Shown here in pieces: positions 32,801 through 46,022 of a DNA stretch of 64,000 bases (position 1 is its first letter; each line of letters starts with the position of its first letter). The translations under genes were made by a program, and so were the position numbers. The DNA comes from Prostheceraeus crozeri (Eukaryota > Platyhelminthes > Polycladida > Euryleptidae). The DNA is taken from contig CAJQUW010003400.1 of assembly GCA_907163375.1 (NCBI GenBank), positions 310,001-374,000 of the forward strand. The letters run 5' to 3'. The notes under the pieces are model-generated. The model searched no databases. It was not told the DNA's origin and worked only from the letters and a program-made list of their open reading frames with translations.

Positions 32801-35800
32801 ATTTGCTCATGACGTTCATCATTCAATTTTCAATAATCATCATCAGGTTGGTGTAAGGGGCTTCTGTTGGATGATAAAAACGGATTCTATTAAAGAAGCT
32901 TATACTTCCGTTTTATTGCTTATACTTCGACATGCTGTTCTACTTTAATGCCGACAATGCAAATCAGATAAGTCATACGCATGTATCAGGAAATTTTGCC
33001 ATGAAAGCATCTGATTGACATTACTCTCCATGGATGTACAGTATAAGATCAGTAAAGACACCAACAAATATCCATGAATGTTCACAGAGCTAAACCTGGA
33101 TGTGGATTTAGTTTCTCTTCTTCACGGCTACCATGCAAGAAGTATTTTCATTTTCATGTTTTTGGTCAAATAAGCCGACAAACTGCGACTGACATTTCGA
33201 AAACTGCGTCCATATCTTCGACTCAGTAGGAAGCGTTTCGTATCAGCAGAAAACTGTTTTTCAAGAGATAGATCCTCTTTACAACTGGCAATGATATTAG
33301 ATGGCCCTTTTACGTTTCACAAAGCTATATATTCACAGCGCGACATCGCTAATTAGTAGAGGGCAGGCGTTTAAATAGTTAGAGTGGAGAAATATTAAAC
33401 ATCGAGAGGAATCCAACATGAGGATTTACAATTCACTTATTTGATCCAAACATGATAAGTTTTCTTTTCCGAAGAAATTCTGCATCCACAGAAAAAAACA
33501 GTTCCCATGCCTAAACAGCTTCCCATGTTTAAAACGCAGCCTTTGACTCCAACTATTCCACTAAATAGAAAACAATTTTGATTTGTAATCGGAATCGTTA
33601 GAGCCATATCAGGGTACCAAATAGCTGGAACCAGTTAGCCGAGAGCAGCTAAACTGTGATGTGATTTTAGCCTTTAAATTTCGCACGAAACCTTTTGCCA
33701 AGTATTGATTTAAGATAAGAATGCATAATTAATGTTGAACTTTAAACTTAAACTTCTCTCATGGGTGTCCTCGCATTTCCTGTACATAGCCAACAGTAAC
33801 AGAGATCAGATCTTGTGAAGTTTGTGGCATCGTTAACTTCAATAAATTGTATACAGTTAATTTGATTTTAAGGATGACGTATTACCTGGATTAGATAACT
33901 GACGAGTTCAACATCACGCTTGCACCAATGCTATCTTCAATTGTCTTACGTTATTGCCCTGAAAATACTTGTTTAAGTTTCATTGTCAATTTAAGAGCTT
34001 ACAAATGCAAATAAAATTAGAGTATATTGTAACTGACAATAACTGATATTTACGTTTATTAGACTGAAAAGACATTGTGAACTCAAAGTTAAATCAAAAT
34101 TGATTATTTCATTTGCAAGCATTAAATAGTAAAAATTAATTGGGATGACTTCAAAGAAAGGTCTTTGGTAATGATTTTGAAGGTTTGGCTCTCTGGCTTA
34201 GCTAAAGCCAAAAATTCAAAATTTTTCCTCAGTTAAGCCTAAATCTATAATAACAAAAGTTCTGTTGTTATGTCTATTATGCATCGCATTATTAAGTGCA
34301 TTTTGCAATGGTATAATCATTACTATTGAAAACGCGTGAGTAATTTTTAAAACCCATTTATGCCGAACTATTTTCAAAAATTAAGATTTTCAAGCGCAAT
34401 TTGCGGTTGCTCAAAGCACTGTACGAGGTTGGGAATTGTACCAATGGAATCACGTTGGTCTCTTCTTTCTTATGGCTATAAATTCTTGCCTCTATGAAGT
34501 CAACGTTGATCCAATACTTTGCGTCGAAATTTTGAAAAATGATGAATTGATCATAAATAATTTCAGAGCATAATCTGAAGTCTGAGTTTAAGGTCTACAG
34601 ACATATTTAATCCTTCATTAACCAGAATGTAATCTTTCTGTAATTTCATATTTCCAAAAAACTTTACCGATAATTTTTGCTAATGTTCGGAATGAGTACT
34701 CAATTACCCGCATAGCATTGCTGGAGTGGTAATCCTGACTACATCGCATCAAAAGAATTGTGATAATTATCTTTGTTCAGAGTCCACTATGTGATAAGTA
34801 AGTAATCTTCCACTTATTTGATTGCTTTTTCTCCATCAAGAAATTTTAATTCGAAGATTTTAAAGTAGGCCACCACATAGTAACTTATGACGCATGAACA
34901 AGATCATGCTGACCAGAAAATATGAAGGTTTGTATTCACTATTCAGATCGATGAATATTTTGTTCCATTGAAGGATACAGTATGTACAAAAGAAGATAAT
35001 TGAAAGAACCAATTGTTTACATGAAATTATTCGTTAAGTGGACTGTCATTAAGTATTTCGATAAGGCCAACAAAATGACAGTAGGCTTACATGTACAGCT
35101 GAAAGACAATAGAACAGTTACACCGTGATAGTGAGTTGTTATTTGCTCGCCCAGTAAACCTCATGAAATGTGAAGTTGAAAACTCGTGAATGAAATTCTT
35201 GTGAGTGGTTTGGATTAATGAGACTTCACACGACTCACATATCATTTGGCTTCCACATTGATAGAAGTTGTTGATATTTGCAGTGTTCCATAAATACTCA
35301 TACATGGGAATTAGAAAATATGGAATGCTTTTTTATACTAACTAAATTTCTGAGTGAAACAGAAAGAACAACATTCACAACATTCGTTGGTGTATGTTAT
35401 GATTTCGCTATTCTCATATCAAAAAATGTGCAAATGCATGTGCAAATTTTATATTATTCGCTATGCATTTTATCAAACAATATTAGTAGCTCTAGCTATC
35501 TCAATGAGTCACTTGAGTGGCAGATTTTCCAAAAGGAGTTGACCATTTGACTGGAATGGTCATAGAAGGCAGTGGACGACAAATGCCTGTCAACGTTTTA
35601 CGCACTAACTAACATTGATCTTAAACAAAACGCGGGGAGCATTGCCTCTTACTGCTTTGATGAAGAAACAAAATCTACATGTGTAAGCAAGTCTACGTAA
35701 ATTATGCATTTTATATGTACATCTTAGCTTGTATGAATAATGCACTGAATTAAATGACGCACTAGTTTTGCAGGTGTCTTCTCATTTCGCATAATATCAA

Positions 35801-37187
35801 CTTGTATGAATGATTTTATCTCTGTTTTATTTCGCATAATATCAATTTGTTTGACCATTTTTCTTTTTCTCATTTCGTATAAAAATGAGTTTTAGATAAT
35901 AGCTAATTGATGGAGACTGTAATAGACGTTTGGAATTCAACATATATTAACACTGTTATTCGATCCTGAATACATAGGTTTTCCTCTTAGAATAAAATGA
36001 TAAGTTCTTGTTGTAGCACGTTAAATTGTCAGTAGCGTCTTCGTCAGTATTGGAAATAATTTCTTTAAAAGCGTTGGAAAATACTCACTTAATTGGCTTG
36101 AATGACTCCATCCTCGCTATTTCTCTAGCTTGATCCAATTTCTGTTTTATTTCTATTTTGCTGCTGTTAGACCTATGGTAATGACTTCTATGTTGCATCA
36201 AACTCTCAAACACGGTTTTATACGAATTGATCCACCTGTGTTATGCGATGCGATACAAAGTTTGAAAATAGCGGAACCGGAAAACGAGAAATGGACAACA
36301 AAGAGTTATACAATTTGAAATTATGCGACATGATACGAAGCCATTTTGCGTAATATGAAGCCAATGGACATGCATAGATATACAGTGCATGTACATACTT
36401 CATTCGAATACTCGAAAAGTGTTTGCTCAAGTATTGCCGAGCACCAATTTTTCCATCACTGTCTTGACAAATATTCATTTCTAAAGTAGAAAATTTTATT
36501 AGGATATTTTATTGGTTTCTTTGGGGTAAGTCACTAAGTTTGTGTAACTTATTTTCTCACCAGACAGATTGGGTTGTTCTGTTCATCAATTATTCATGTT
36601 GTTTAATTTTTCTTGAATGATATTCCATCCTTGAGCAAACTGGTGGGAAATAGTACTCCAACCATTTCAGTACCAACAACATTGGAATAACATTTCTCCA
36701 ATGATATAGAATTAGATATTTGTTATGATAACCCTGAGAACGATAGGATTATGGCTTCTCCTTAAACAATAAGATACTGCGAGATTCTTGTTACCATAGT
36801 CTCTAACAATACGCATTGTTTGAGCATTTCTCTCTCTGAGCAACTTTCATTGTTCACTCATTTTCTCAACTTGTATTGTTCTTTATCTATAATTTGAATA
36901 GGATAAACCTGTCAATGATTTTTGAACCAACATGAAACCACTGATATTGGAAAAAGAATGCAACTACAACCAAAGCTCTGCTCTATAATTGGTGAAAACC
37001 TGTTATGGGTTGCCCTTAAGTTATATGCATCAGTCAGACGCATCTATCACAGTTATCAAAATTCATATAATGTATTAGTCTACGGAGTCACGCAAGGCAA
37101 CATACTCCATCATTTTCTAAGTGTGGAAATTGCATCATTGCCTATCAGCTGCAGATAAGTAAGCACAGAAGAAGTGTATTGAAGAGC
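29877..37187. other. Long AT-rich stretch without recognisable genes
   Basis: All open frames are under about 90 codons and resemble nothing I know. Small items only: a run of ten G at about 32649-32658; an imperfect hairpin around ATGGATATC/GTATCCAT at 32527-32588; a direct repeat of TTTCGCATAATATCAA near 35785 and 35828. The part just after 29876 may include the 3' untranslated region and end of the hAT element, whose border I cannot find. Confidence 0.5.
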
Positions 37188-37189
37188 AT

Positions 37190-37216
37190 TGAAGAAGGGT
37201 CTGGAACCGGAACGTC
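37190..37216 (+). repeat. Small-hammerhead-like motif (Penelope type), near-consensus
   Basis: TTGAAGAAGGGTCTGGAACC then GGAACGTC follows the widespread animal repeat motif CTGAAGA, stem II GGGTCTGGACCC, GAAACGTC. It differs from that pattern at the first core base and within stem II and GAAA. The motif has no stem III, like the small hammerheads described from Penelope-like elements that act as dimers. This copy is probably dead. Confidence 0.4.
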
Positions 37217-37590
37217 GAGTAAAAGCTCGTTTTTTCTTTACCTTTTTAACTAACAGATCTGCAGAAATTCAAAGGAGTGCGTTTCTCGATTACGAGTACA
37301 GCCTATAAACAGAAGAAGTGGTTCAATTGAAATGATTAGCACTTTCGTCGGAAAGGACATTAATGAGCTTCGAACATTCAAATGTACTCTTGATGAAATG
37401 AAATTTTGAGACTCCATCTGAAGACGTAGTTTGAAATTTGAAGAGATAGGAATCCATCATCTTCGGAGAAGAAGATATCAGAATTCGAGCAAAATGATTT
37501 TCTGTTGAGAGCTGTTCTTATAGAGAATATGAGCTGTGTGACACGAACTGCAAGGCTCATATCATAGAAAATATTGGAAACTGTTATTAT

Positions 37591-37618
37591 CAACAAAGAG
37601 TCTGAACCCGAAGCGTCG
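37591..37618 (+). repeat. Second small-hammerhead-like motif
   Basis: CAACAAAGAGTCTGAACCCG then AAGCGTCGAC resembles the motif at 37190 (GGTCTGGAACCGGAACGTCGA) 400 bp away, in the same orientation. The two may be repeats at the ends of one decayed Penelope-like unit, but the 370 bp between show no RT. Confidence 0.3.
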
Positions 37619-37659
37619 ACAAAACATTTATCATTACTTTGATATAAAATACTTTCGGG

Positions 37660-40600
37660 ATACTTTTTAGCATTTTGATTTTTCGCTCGTCGTGGATTTG
37701 TTGTTAAAGTCGTCTGAGACAAAGAGAACTGAATAATTTGAATAACCATAATGAACCTCGGTCCATTTTTCATCGAAAAATTCTACACTGTATGAAGTTT
37801 TTGCTACTGATGATTTGAACAACAAAATTTCCATCTATTTTTCATGTCTAATTTGAGCCCTGCTACGCAAATATACCCATATTGCGATTACAATCCATGT
37901 ATACTTCTTGACATGATTTCATGACATGACATTTTCAACCTTTGAGTTGAAGTCCAATAACTTCTATATACAGTTATGTAGATATGTTTTGAAGCGCAAA
38001 AAATGACTGCGCGCGAGTCAATCATTGCGTTTAAATTATTGTCCATTTTTGAATTGAAAGCAATTCCATTGACACAAGGTTGGACAAAAATCCAAGACTT
38101 TAGTCCAAGTAAGGAAATTTGAGCATTAGGATATATTTTTTATGCTAACTGAGTTTCTCCTCCCAAAGTCAAACCCAAGGTCCAAGATCCACCACATTGC
38201 TCCATATAAACATGCTTTTCAATAGCGAATTGTTGTAGCTTGTGGGACATCTCTAAAACTAGCCACCAATTTGTTGCTTGTTTGTCCCTAGAATCATTAG
38301 TGACGTTGAATAGAGAGATTGTTTTCGTATTTTTAATAATAGTATAATTTTTTCATGACGATTTCAAACATAGTGTTTTACGAGTACAACCAGTCATGTA
38401 GTAAGATCTAGGCCTACATGTTGATATGCATCAATTGAAGGGAACAGTCGCAATCATGTAGGTAGCCGATGCATATGCCTATAAAATACCGATGATAACA
38501 ATGACATTGAGATTTACTACAATAAGTGTGAAAAAGTTTGATTTTTATAAAGAAAGCAATTCTAGCATAGCAATGACTGAAGGCTGATCCGACCAGCTCG
38601 AGCATCAATGAAATCGGTTAAATCCTTTCATGGAATGGTTGCAAGCTGCAATGTCGATTGTGGAAATCAGCATCTGAAAGTGATGATTAAAAAAAGTGAT
38701 ATGAAATAATTACTTTTTTAATATCAAGATGCTCGTAATTTGGGTTGGTATTAAGAGGTTTTCTTTGCGGTAATAATTTATTTATTTATGGCTAATTAAC
38801 TATTTCTTTTTCAACTACCTAAACACGATTTTGTGATATTATCTATCTTTATATTTCATCTGATCAAATATTTAAATCTTTTTCTGACGATAGAACATTC
38901 AGAGCGTAAAAGTTTACGCGTGAGAAAAATTGAATCCGTCCTATTCTTCAGAACGTTTTGCGTTACACTGTATTAAAAGTTGCAATAATGAAGCAGCTTG
39001 GCATATCCAAATTGATCGATAATCATCTGAAAGGTCGTCCTATGCCAACCGGGTTTCATTTGTTCATCATGTGAACGATCAGTCGGCTTTGTCTGCCCTC
39101 GCCCGTTCCAATAAAAGAATATTGCAGAATCTGTATTCATAGACACGCTTGATGGGTCATCATTATTATAGGTTTCTGACAATCGCAGTTTTTAAAGTTG
39201 TGAATTATATATTTATCAGGTGATCTTGATGAGATATTGTTGCAAATTGTACCTTATGTCTAATTTTTATGTGTGTGTTTTAGTAGCATGTTTTAATTAC
39301 ATGCACCTTGTTAAGTTATCTGAAATAAACATTTCGAATATTGGTTTCACTTACGTGTGCTATGCTTGCAACAACACCTTCGTTCTGACGATTTGAATTC
39401 ATGTATACTTAAATTATTAATTCATGCTATTTAATTCAATACAATACAAACCACATCAGATATAAATGAATTGATTACTTTCATTCAGATTACATTAATT
39501 CATTTTTTGATTTCAGATAAGCAAGTTGAAAAGGACTTGGTTTGAAAAGTCACAAAATTAATAATACACAAGCCGGCAGTCCAGCACCTTTATGGTCGAT
39601 GTCGAAATGAGATGCTGTGAGTTCGCGAAACTGCTGTAAATATTTCCAATTTTCAAAAAAAGAAATTAACATCGGCGCTGTAGCCTTGTAGTAAAGTGTT
39701 AGCTCAACGTCCGGGAGACCTTATTTCAAGACTTGGTCGGGTCAAGCTTATAAGACCTTTAAAAAAAGCACGCTCGGCATTCTTGCTAAACGCTTGACAC
39801 AAAAAGAATGAGAGTGGGATAAATGACAACTCGAACACATGGAAGAAAGACTCCGTGCCTAGGTGCTTCCGAGTATAAATAAGATTCATTTATTTGTCAA
39901 TTCATTTTCATACCATGAAAGTTAAAGGAAAAGAGAAGAAACTGTAGCAGAATTCCTTTTTTATATCTAATTCTGTTCACAGAATTCTTCTTATGGTAAT
40001 TCTTTTGTTAGAAATTGACACATGCTCTAAATTTCTAATGTGTCATCTAACGTCTTCTAATTTGTCGTGTTAGCTAAGTTTTAGTGTTGATTCTAGGTAT
40101 AAAGGAAACAAATTGTGTGCATTATTCTTTACGATGATTACGTTTGCGCTAGGACAGAACTGATCTAGGTTTTTGAGCAATCAACGTGTCAACAAAAAAC
40201 TACTTGCCGGAAGAAGACACTTTGCAGCAAAAGAAGTGAGTATCATGCTAATTATACTGTCAATCATAAAAAAGTGAAGCCCGCTCACAAAATCATAACA
40301 CTAACGAAAAATTTATCGTTGTATTTGATTGACAAGGCCATCTAAACGGTGTAAAATTTGCAATATGCCATCAATTTACAACTCTTTCTTTCCGCAGTTT
40401 GACTAAATCTTATAATTCAATATTAAGAAATGCTGCTTAAAATAAATAGCAGCATCTTGCTAATTAATTTTCTTGTTTTCTTGAATTGAGTTGGATTAGA
40501 AATTATTTTTAACAATTGCTATTAGTTATCAGTGAATTTCACAATATTGCTAAGATACTTATTCATTTAATCGAATTATAAAACCTGTCAAGCCTACATT

Positions 40601-43452
40601 TATTGAAGACTTTTTGATCTTCTGATGTGTGAGACAGCTGATTGAGAGAGCACTACTCCGACAACAAAGATTGTAGCATTGCGGTCATTTCATCGCAATC
40701 AGATCATATCATCCAATGCTCCAATGCCCTGCGCCTCTGCTCTTATAATGCAGTGCTGATACGATTCGTACTATTCTAGATCATGCATTCTGTTCATGTT
40801 CCAAGATGATACAAAAAGTTGAATTGCATCAAAATAAAGTAGTCTGGAATATTTGAATAGTAGTCTGGATAAGAAGCATTTGTTTTCGCTTGTCATGCAA
40901 GAACGTGTTTTCATTTGTTTATGAACTTCCTTTCTCCTTAATAAATATTTTAGTTCTAATCTGTAGTTGACCTAGTTCATTTCCTGTGTTCTTGTCATGC
41001 ACTCGAACTTTATAGAAAAACTTGAATACTGAATGCGAGCGATAAAAAAAAGAAAGCTTCTATTTACAAATATTCACGAGTGAACCTTGAATTTATTTAC
41101 TGAACTCGTTCAAGAGAATGGCCATCTTTTCATGCTGTGATAAATGTTATGTATAGCACTATGTGTTGCACCCTCGTTCATATGAAGTCGCACATTTTGT
41201 TTTGTATTCTATTTATTGATAATAGTCGATATTAATTTCGCTCTATTCAACTTTAAGTATTTCAGGAAAGGAAAATAATAGTAGTGTCAAAGCATGGATA
41301 TTTCAGATTTGCGCATGGGCCTGAATTTTCAAGCCCGGTCAAGACTCTTTGTCAGAAATTACAAGCATTGAAATAACCTGTTCACTCTTTTTGGTTCGCT
41401 AGGATCGTAATTACTTACAATTTTTTGCGATAGATATAATAAAAGTGCAAGATATGCCTATATGCATAACTTTACGATCGATTAGTGAAATTGATGAATT
41501 TACGTGAACTTTTGCCAAACTGATAATAGCTGTGACATACAATGTTCGGTTATTCATAAGGGTTATAGTGTTTTATCCAGTACATTCGACTGAGACTCTT
41601 TTTTCAGTTTTTCCTTTCCTCTTTCACTTGGCGATTTTAAACATGATTAGTATATAGTACTAGTACCACATAGTACTTTTATGGTTAGTCCCGATCTTGC
41701 ATTTTCGGAATTGGAGATGAGCTGTTGGATGTCAGAGCTCTGATGAACAGTATTCCTCGCAATAATGATTCCTGAATTCGGAAAGACGTTCTTAAATCCA
41801 TTAGGGGGATTATTTCTATCCATTTTAGAAAAATAAGGATGATTGAAGTTTTACTTTTGGATTGATGAAATAGTTTCGGACATTCCAATTCCCTAATAGA
41901 GTCATAAAAAAAGAAATGGAATTTTCTGAGTGAAAGCGCATACACACAGGCAGACTGATAAGTTCACAAGACTAATATTTTTGAAACTTGCAAAAACGAA
42001 AAATGTCATCCTCTTATTTTGGAATAACTAAGATTGGCAAATCGCATTCCAGGGATTTGAAGATAATAATGACACAATTTACGAAGTATTCAAGATAGCC
42101 TTTCTGCGTCTTCTTGCAACATTTTCATTGTGCATGTAGTTCCTTTGTACATGAATTTTCACAATCGTCTCAGCAACATGATTGAAAGTACACTGATTGC
42201 TTCTACCTTTAAAGGTCATCCACATACGCATTTGTGTTACAAAAATAGGCCTAATTATAACCGATGAAGATGATGATAATTTTCCAAAAGCAACAAGTAG
42301 TGGTCACTTTTTACCGCTAACAGGCATGAGTATGAATTATATCATATCAACTTCAATCACCCAATAGGTCGAGGCATGTCTATTGCCCGTCCATTTTTCC
42401 AAGCGTGGGCAAACGTCCAGACACGGCTCCCGACATTTTCAAGGCTCAGGTCCCCGTTCACGAATTCGTCCCTTGTCCCTTATTACCACATTTTCATTAA
42501 TTCTGTCTGACTTTTCGCTTTTCTGCGGAATTTAAGCAGTATAAGGCCGGATGGTAAGTAGGCACTGACCTTCATGCGATAGCTTTTAGCAGTAATGGAG
42601 GAAAGGGTAAAAGCAGGGCATTGCTATGTTTCGGACATGCAAATCATCCTTTGTATACACTACATTGATGTCTATTGCAAGGGCACTTGTGCGGATCGAC
42701 TGGTGGTCTACCTTTTTAAGCATCCGGATCCAGTCCGTTCATGCATCAAATCGACTTCCATTAAGGTCCGATCCGTACTAAGCTTGGATTCTTGATGTAT
42801 GCTGTAAAAAATTTATAGAACTGCGTTCAAGGTCACAAGCTATCATTTCGAAATTCAGTGACTCACTTGATGCACATTTTTCATCGTAATTTTTCAGGAA
42901 AATGGAGAGTGGGCAGCTAACACTCTTCCTGAAATAATATCTAAATCTGGTTTTTTAACATGGAGGACATTTGAAGAAATCTGAGAGGAATGACATTGAG
43001 GAAATCTGGAGCTAACATGGATAAGAACATTTCGTCCCACTCTGCTGTTGAGCAGAAAATATGTTGTTCGTTTGATTTATGACGTTTTACAACTTTTATA
43101 AAATATCTTCAAGTTGAAGCAGCAAAATCAATTGAAAAAAATTAGAAATCATCCAAAAATATGATAGAGAAATTTGTAATCGAATGCCGTTTACTGATAA
43201 AGTACAATATCAAACTAGAATGTAATTTCCAATCAACTGCAGAAAAGTAGGTGTAAAAAACTTGTAAAAATAGCAAAATACACATGTTTTGATTTGATAC
43301 GTATGTAATCACTGTGCAGGAAATTAGGTAGGCTCCGCAGATGCTAGGTCCTAAGGCTCACTCTTGCAACATCTCAATGAATATTGTTCAAACATTTTGA
43401 AAGTTGGGTTGGCATATAAATGTCATATTGGATACAATGATAAGTATGGGAC
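37660..43452. other. Long AT-rich stretch without recognisable genes
   Basis: No family, RNA gene or transposon end was recognised. Frames such as 39182-38973 minus (69 codons) and 41945-41685 minus (86 codons) are unassigned and have no splice or codon signal I trust. A somewhat GC-richer patch lies at 42365-42475. Confidence 0.5.
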
Positions 43453-44149
43453 TGTGACAGTGAACAACTGAATGTGGACGCGTCAAGTGCAATTGTGTGG
43501 GCAACCGATGACAGTGAGCGTTAATCCTTCTTTCATGGGCTTCCATGTTTATGTTACATGCAGTCGTATCTCTGTACGTGAATAAAGAAGACCTATTCCA
43601 CTCGTGGAGTTCTTGCAGCTGGCGACGAAGATTGCGATCGATACCTACACGATTTCGTTGGCGAATAGCAACATTTGACCGCTTCCAGTATTGTCTCCTA
43701 ATCCAAAGAGAGAAGATTGACTCTTCTTCAAGCGTCAGTTTGAGAATTATATCACGATTGTGAAAGCGACGGATGATGACAAGTCGCCATTATTCAGAAA
43801 GTTGTTGGGCCGCGATGGAGTTTGATATTTGATGGTGTTCCTGATCCATAGGGCTCATTCAAAACAGCTATTGGGAATTTTGACTCCTACTTTAATGCAA
43901 GCTCATCAGTATTTTCAAACAGAAAAATATTTTTCAAGCCAAACAAAGTTCGCAAGAGACAATAAATGAATTTGCCTGTCGCCTGAGAAGATTAGCCAGA
44001 GATTGTCAGTTTTCCAAGGCCGCCGAAACGCTGAGAGATGTATTCATTCTCGGTGTTTTCAATGATCGACTCGGAGAGCGGCTCTTGACGAAGACGCATC
44101 AACATTCACGTTCGAAGCGGCTGTTTCGAAGGGTGAAATACCACTGTAA

Positions 44150-45110
44150 ATCGGTGGATACGAAAAATACATACAAATATACACCAAATTCACATACAAT
44201 TTGAAACTAACATTTGATACGAGACTCTCGCATGTTTAGCGAGATCTCGTATGTTATTCATACGACAGCTCACTTACTTTGGTATGTGATTGTTATGTAG
44301 CGATGCGAACTATTCTATCTGTGATTGGCTGTTTTACGATGAAATACGAGTTGTTGGCATGTTTCATATACGAGACCCAATGCAAATTCGTCATCATTCG
44401 TACGTCTTTCGTATGTAGAGCTTTAAGTCACATAGGAAAAAATATATATTACATACTACTGTCAAATAACTTTTTTCAGTAATGCCGGTTGTGAATATAT
44501 CTTTTTGATAGTGTGGTATTTAACTAGATTAGATCTATTGTGAATTTTATGCTGTATTTCGTCGTTACTACTTACCTAGTAACATTAGCAGGACGCTTTG
44601 TTATAGCTGTACTTGATGAACAAAGTTGATTAACATCAATTCATTCAATTCGTGCAACCATGTTGACTTATATATCTCAAGCATAACTATCTTTACGTTC
44701 ATGAATTATAATATGTTTTTATTTCGGATTGATAATATGCTTAATTCCAAAATTACATAATGCATAATTGTTGATGGTTGAATACTTATTGAGTATTAAT
44801 GAAATGCCCTAGACTTACTGTACATGTATTGAAATCGAATCAGCTTTGCAAGTTTGACTCTTGAATGTCATTATCTCACTTCTTGCAAATCAGTAGTAAG
44901 AACCATGCAACATAAGTGTGATCTTTATTGGCAAAAGGCCTCAAATCAACATATTTTAGACATCATTGATGCTTTCCTTTAGCATTGTGCTGGTATGGCT
45001 TTAGTATGCAAAGCATGCCACAGTTGAAATAACATGCGAAAGCATACAAATAGTTACAGAAATATACCAAAAAAATATTTTGGCATGCATCCTTCGTATG
45101 TGATTGGCAT
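44150..45110. repeat. AT-rich block inserted within the Ty3/Gypsy-like fossil
   Basis: Coding-like sequence is absent here while gag-like parts lie on both sides, so the block looks inserted. It carries several TCGTATG words, including the hairpin TCGTATG-TTATT-CATACGA near 44245 and CTCGCATG-TTTAGCGAG just before it. I could not define terminal repeats or a target duplication. Confidence 0.4.
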
Positions 45111-46022
45111 TGAGCGATTTACAATGAGTCGAAAGGGCATCAATGGAAAGGAACAAAGTAATGCCAATAGTCAACGTTTACAGAATTGATGATTCTTTAA
45201 ATCAAAGAACGCGTGAATCTAGAAGTGAATGTCTCAAAGCATAGTTCTTAACTACAGCGATAATCGAATCTTCTGCTTCAAGTGCGATTCTGCGGGAGCA
45301 AACGCTGGTCATCCGGGATGAAAAGCGCGAGATGCGGAATGTCATAACTGTGGACGAGAGGGTCACTTCGAAAAAGTTTGCCGCTCAAGAAGAGCTTTGA
45401 ATTGAGATCCGAGGTCGGTGAACAAAATTGAGGTCGATGGTGAAGTTCCTGAATTCGCTGTCTTTTCTGAAAGTTGTTGCAGATTTTTGACTCTATGTTT
45501 AAACGATAAGTCGTTCGAATGTGTTCCAGACATAGGTTCAGCTTTATATAACATCCCTAAAGATATTCGTCCTATATCGTCTATCTCTGCCTGTAATCTG
45601 CTTGTAATGCAATTTTAAGAACTTGCGGCGATACAATACTTGATGTTATTGGGAAGGTTGATTTAAAGGTACGGCATAAAGATATTGTGAAACATGATAT
45701 GTTCATTGTCGTAAATATATCTGACGAACATCCATTACTTTGTACTCGGTTATGTCGCAATTTGGGCATTTTGCGAGAGCTGAATGCTTGTTGTGTTGAG
45801 GGCACTTGTCTGGAAGCAATATCCGAATTTACCAATTTTTTTAATGGTACAAGACACATAAAAGACATCAAGTATACAATAAAAGTTGACTCTCATGCTA
45901 TTCCAAAAGCTGCGTCATTTCTCAGATTACCACCAAGGTAAGTTGGATAGATTCAAACGGCAGTTAGAGAAGTTGGTCAAAGATGACATTATTAAACCTG
46001 CTGACAGCTATCAATGGATTTA

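Noticed and set aside
33225-33260. Hammerhead-like reading CTGATACGAAACG on the minus strand
   Set aside because: There is no room for stem II between the two core parts.
35087-35550. Overlapping frames of 72-90 codons on both strands
   Set aside because: AT-driven open frames without motif, splice signal or similarity; not listed as genes.
41685-41945. 86-codon minus-strand frame
   Set aside because: No domain or repeat similarity recognised, and the start and stop context are ordinary for random AT-rich DNA.
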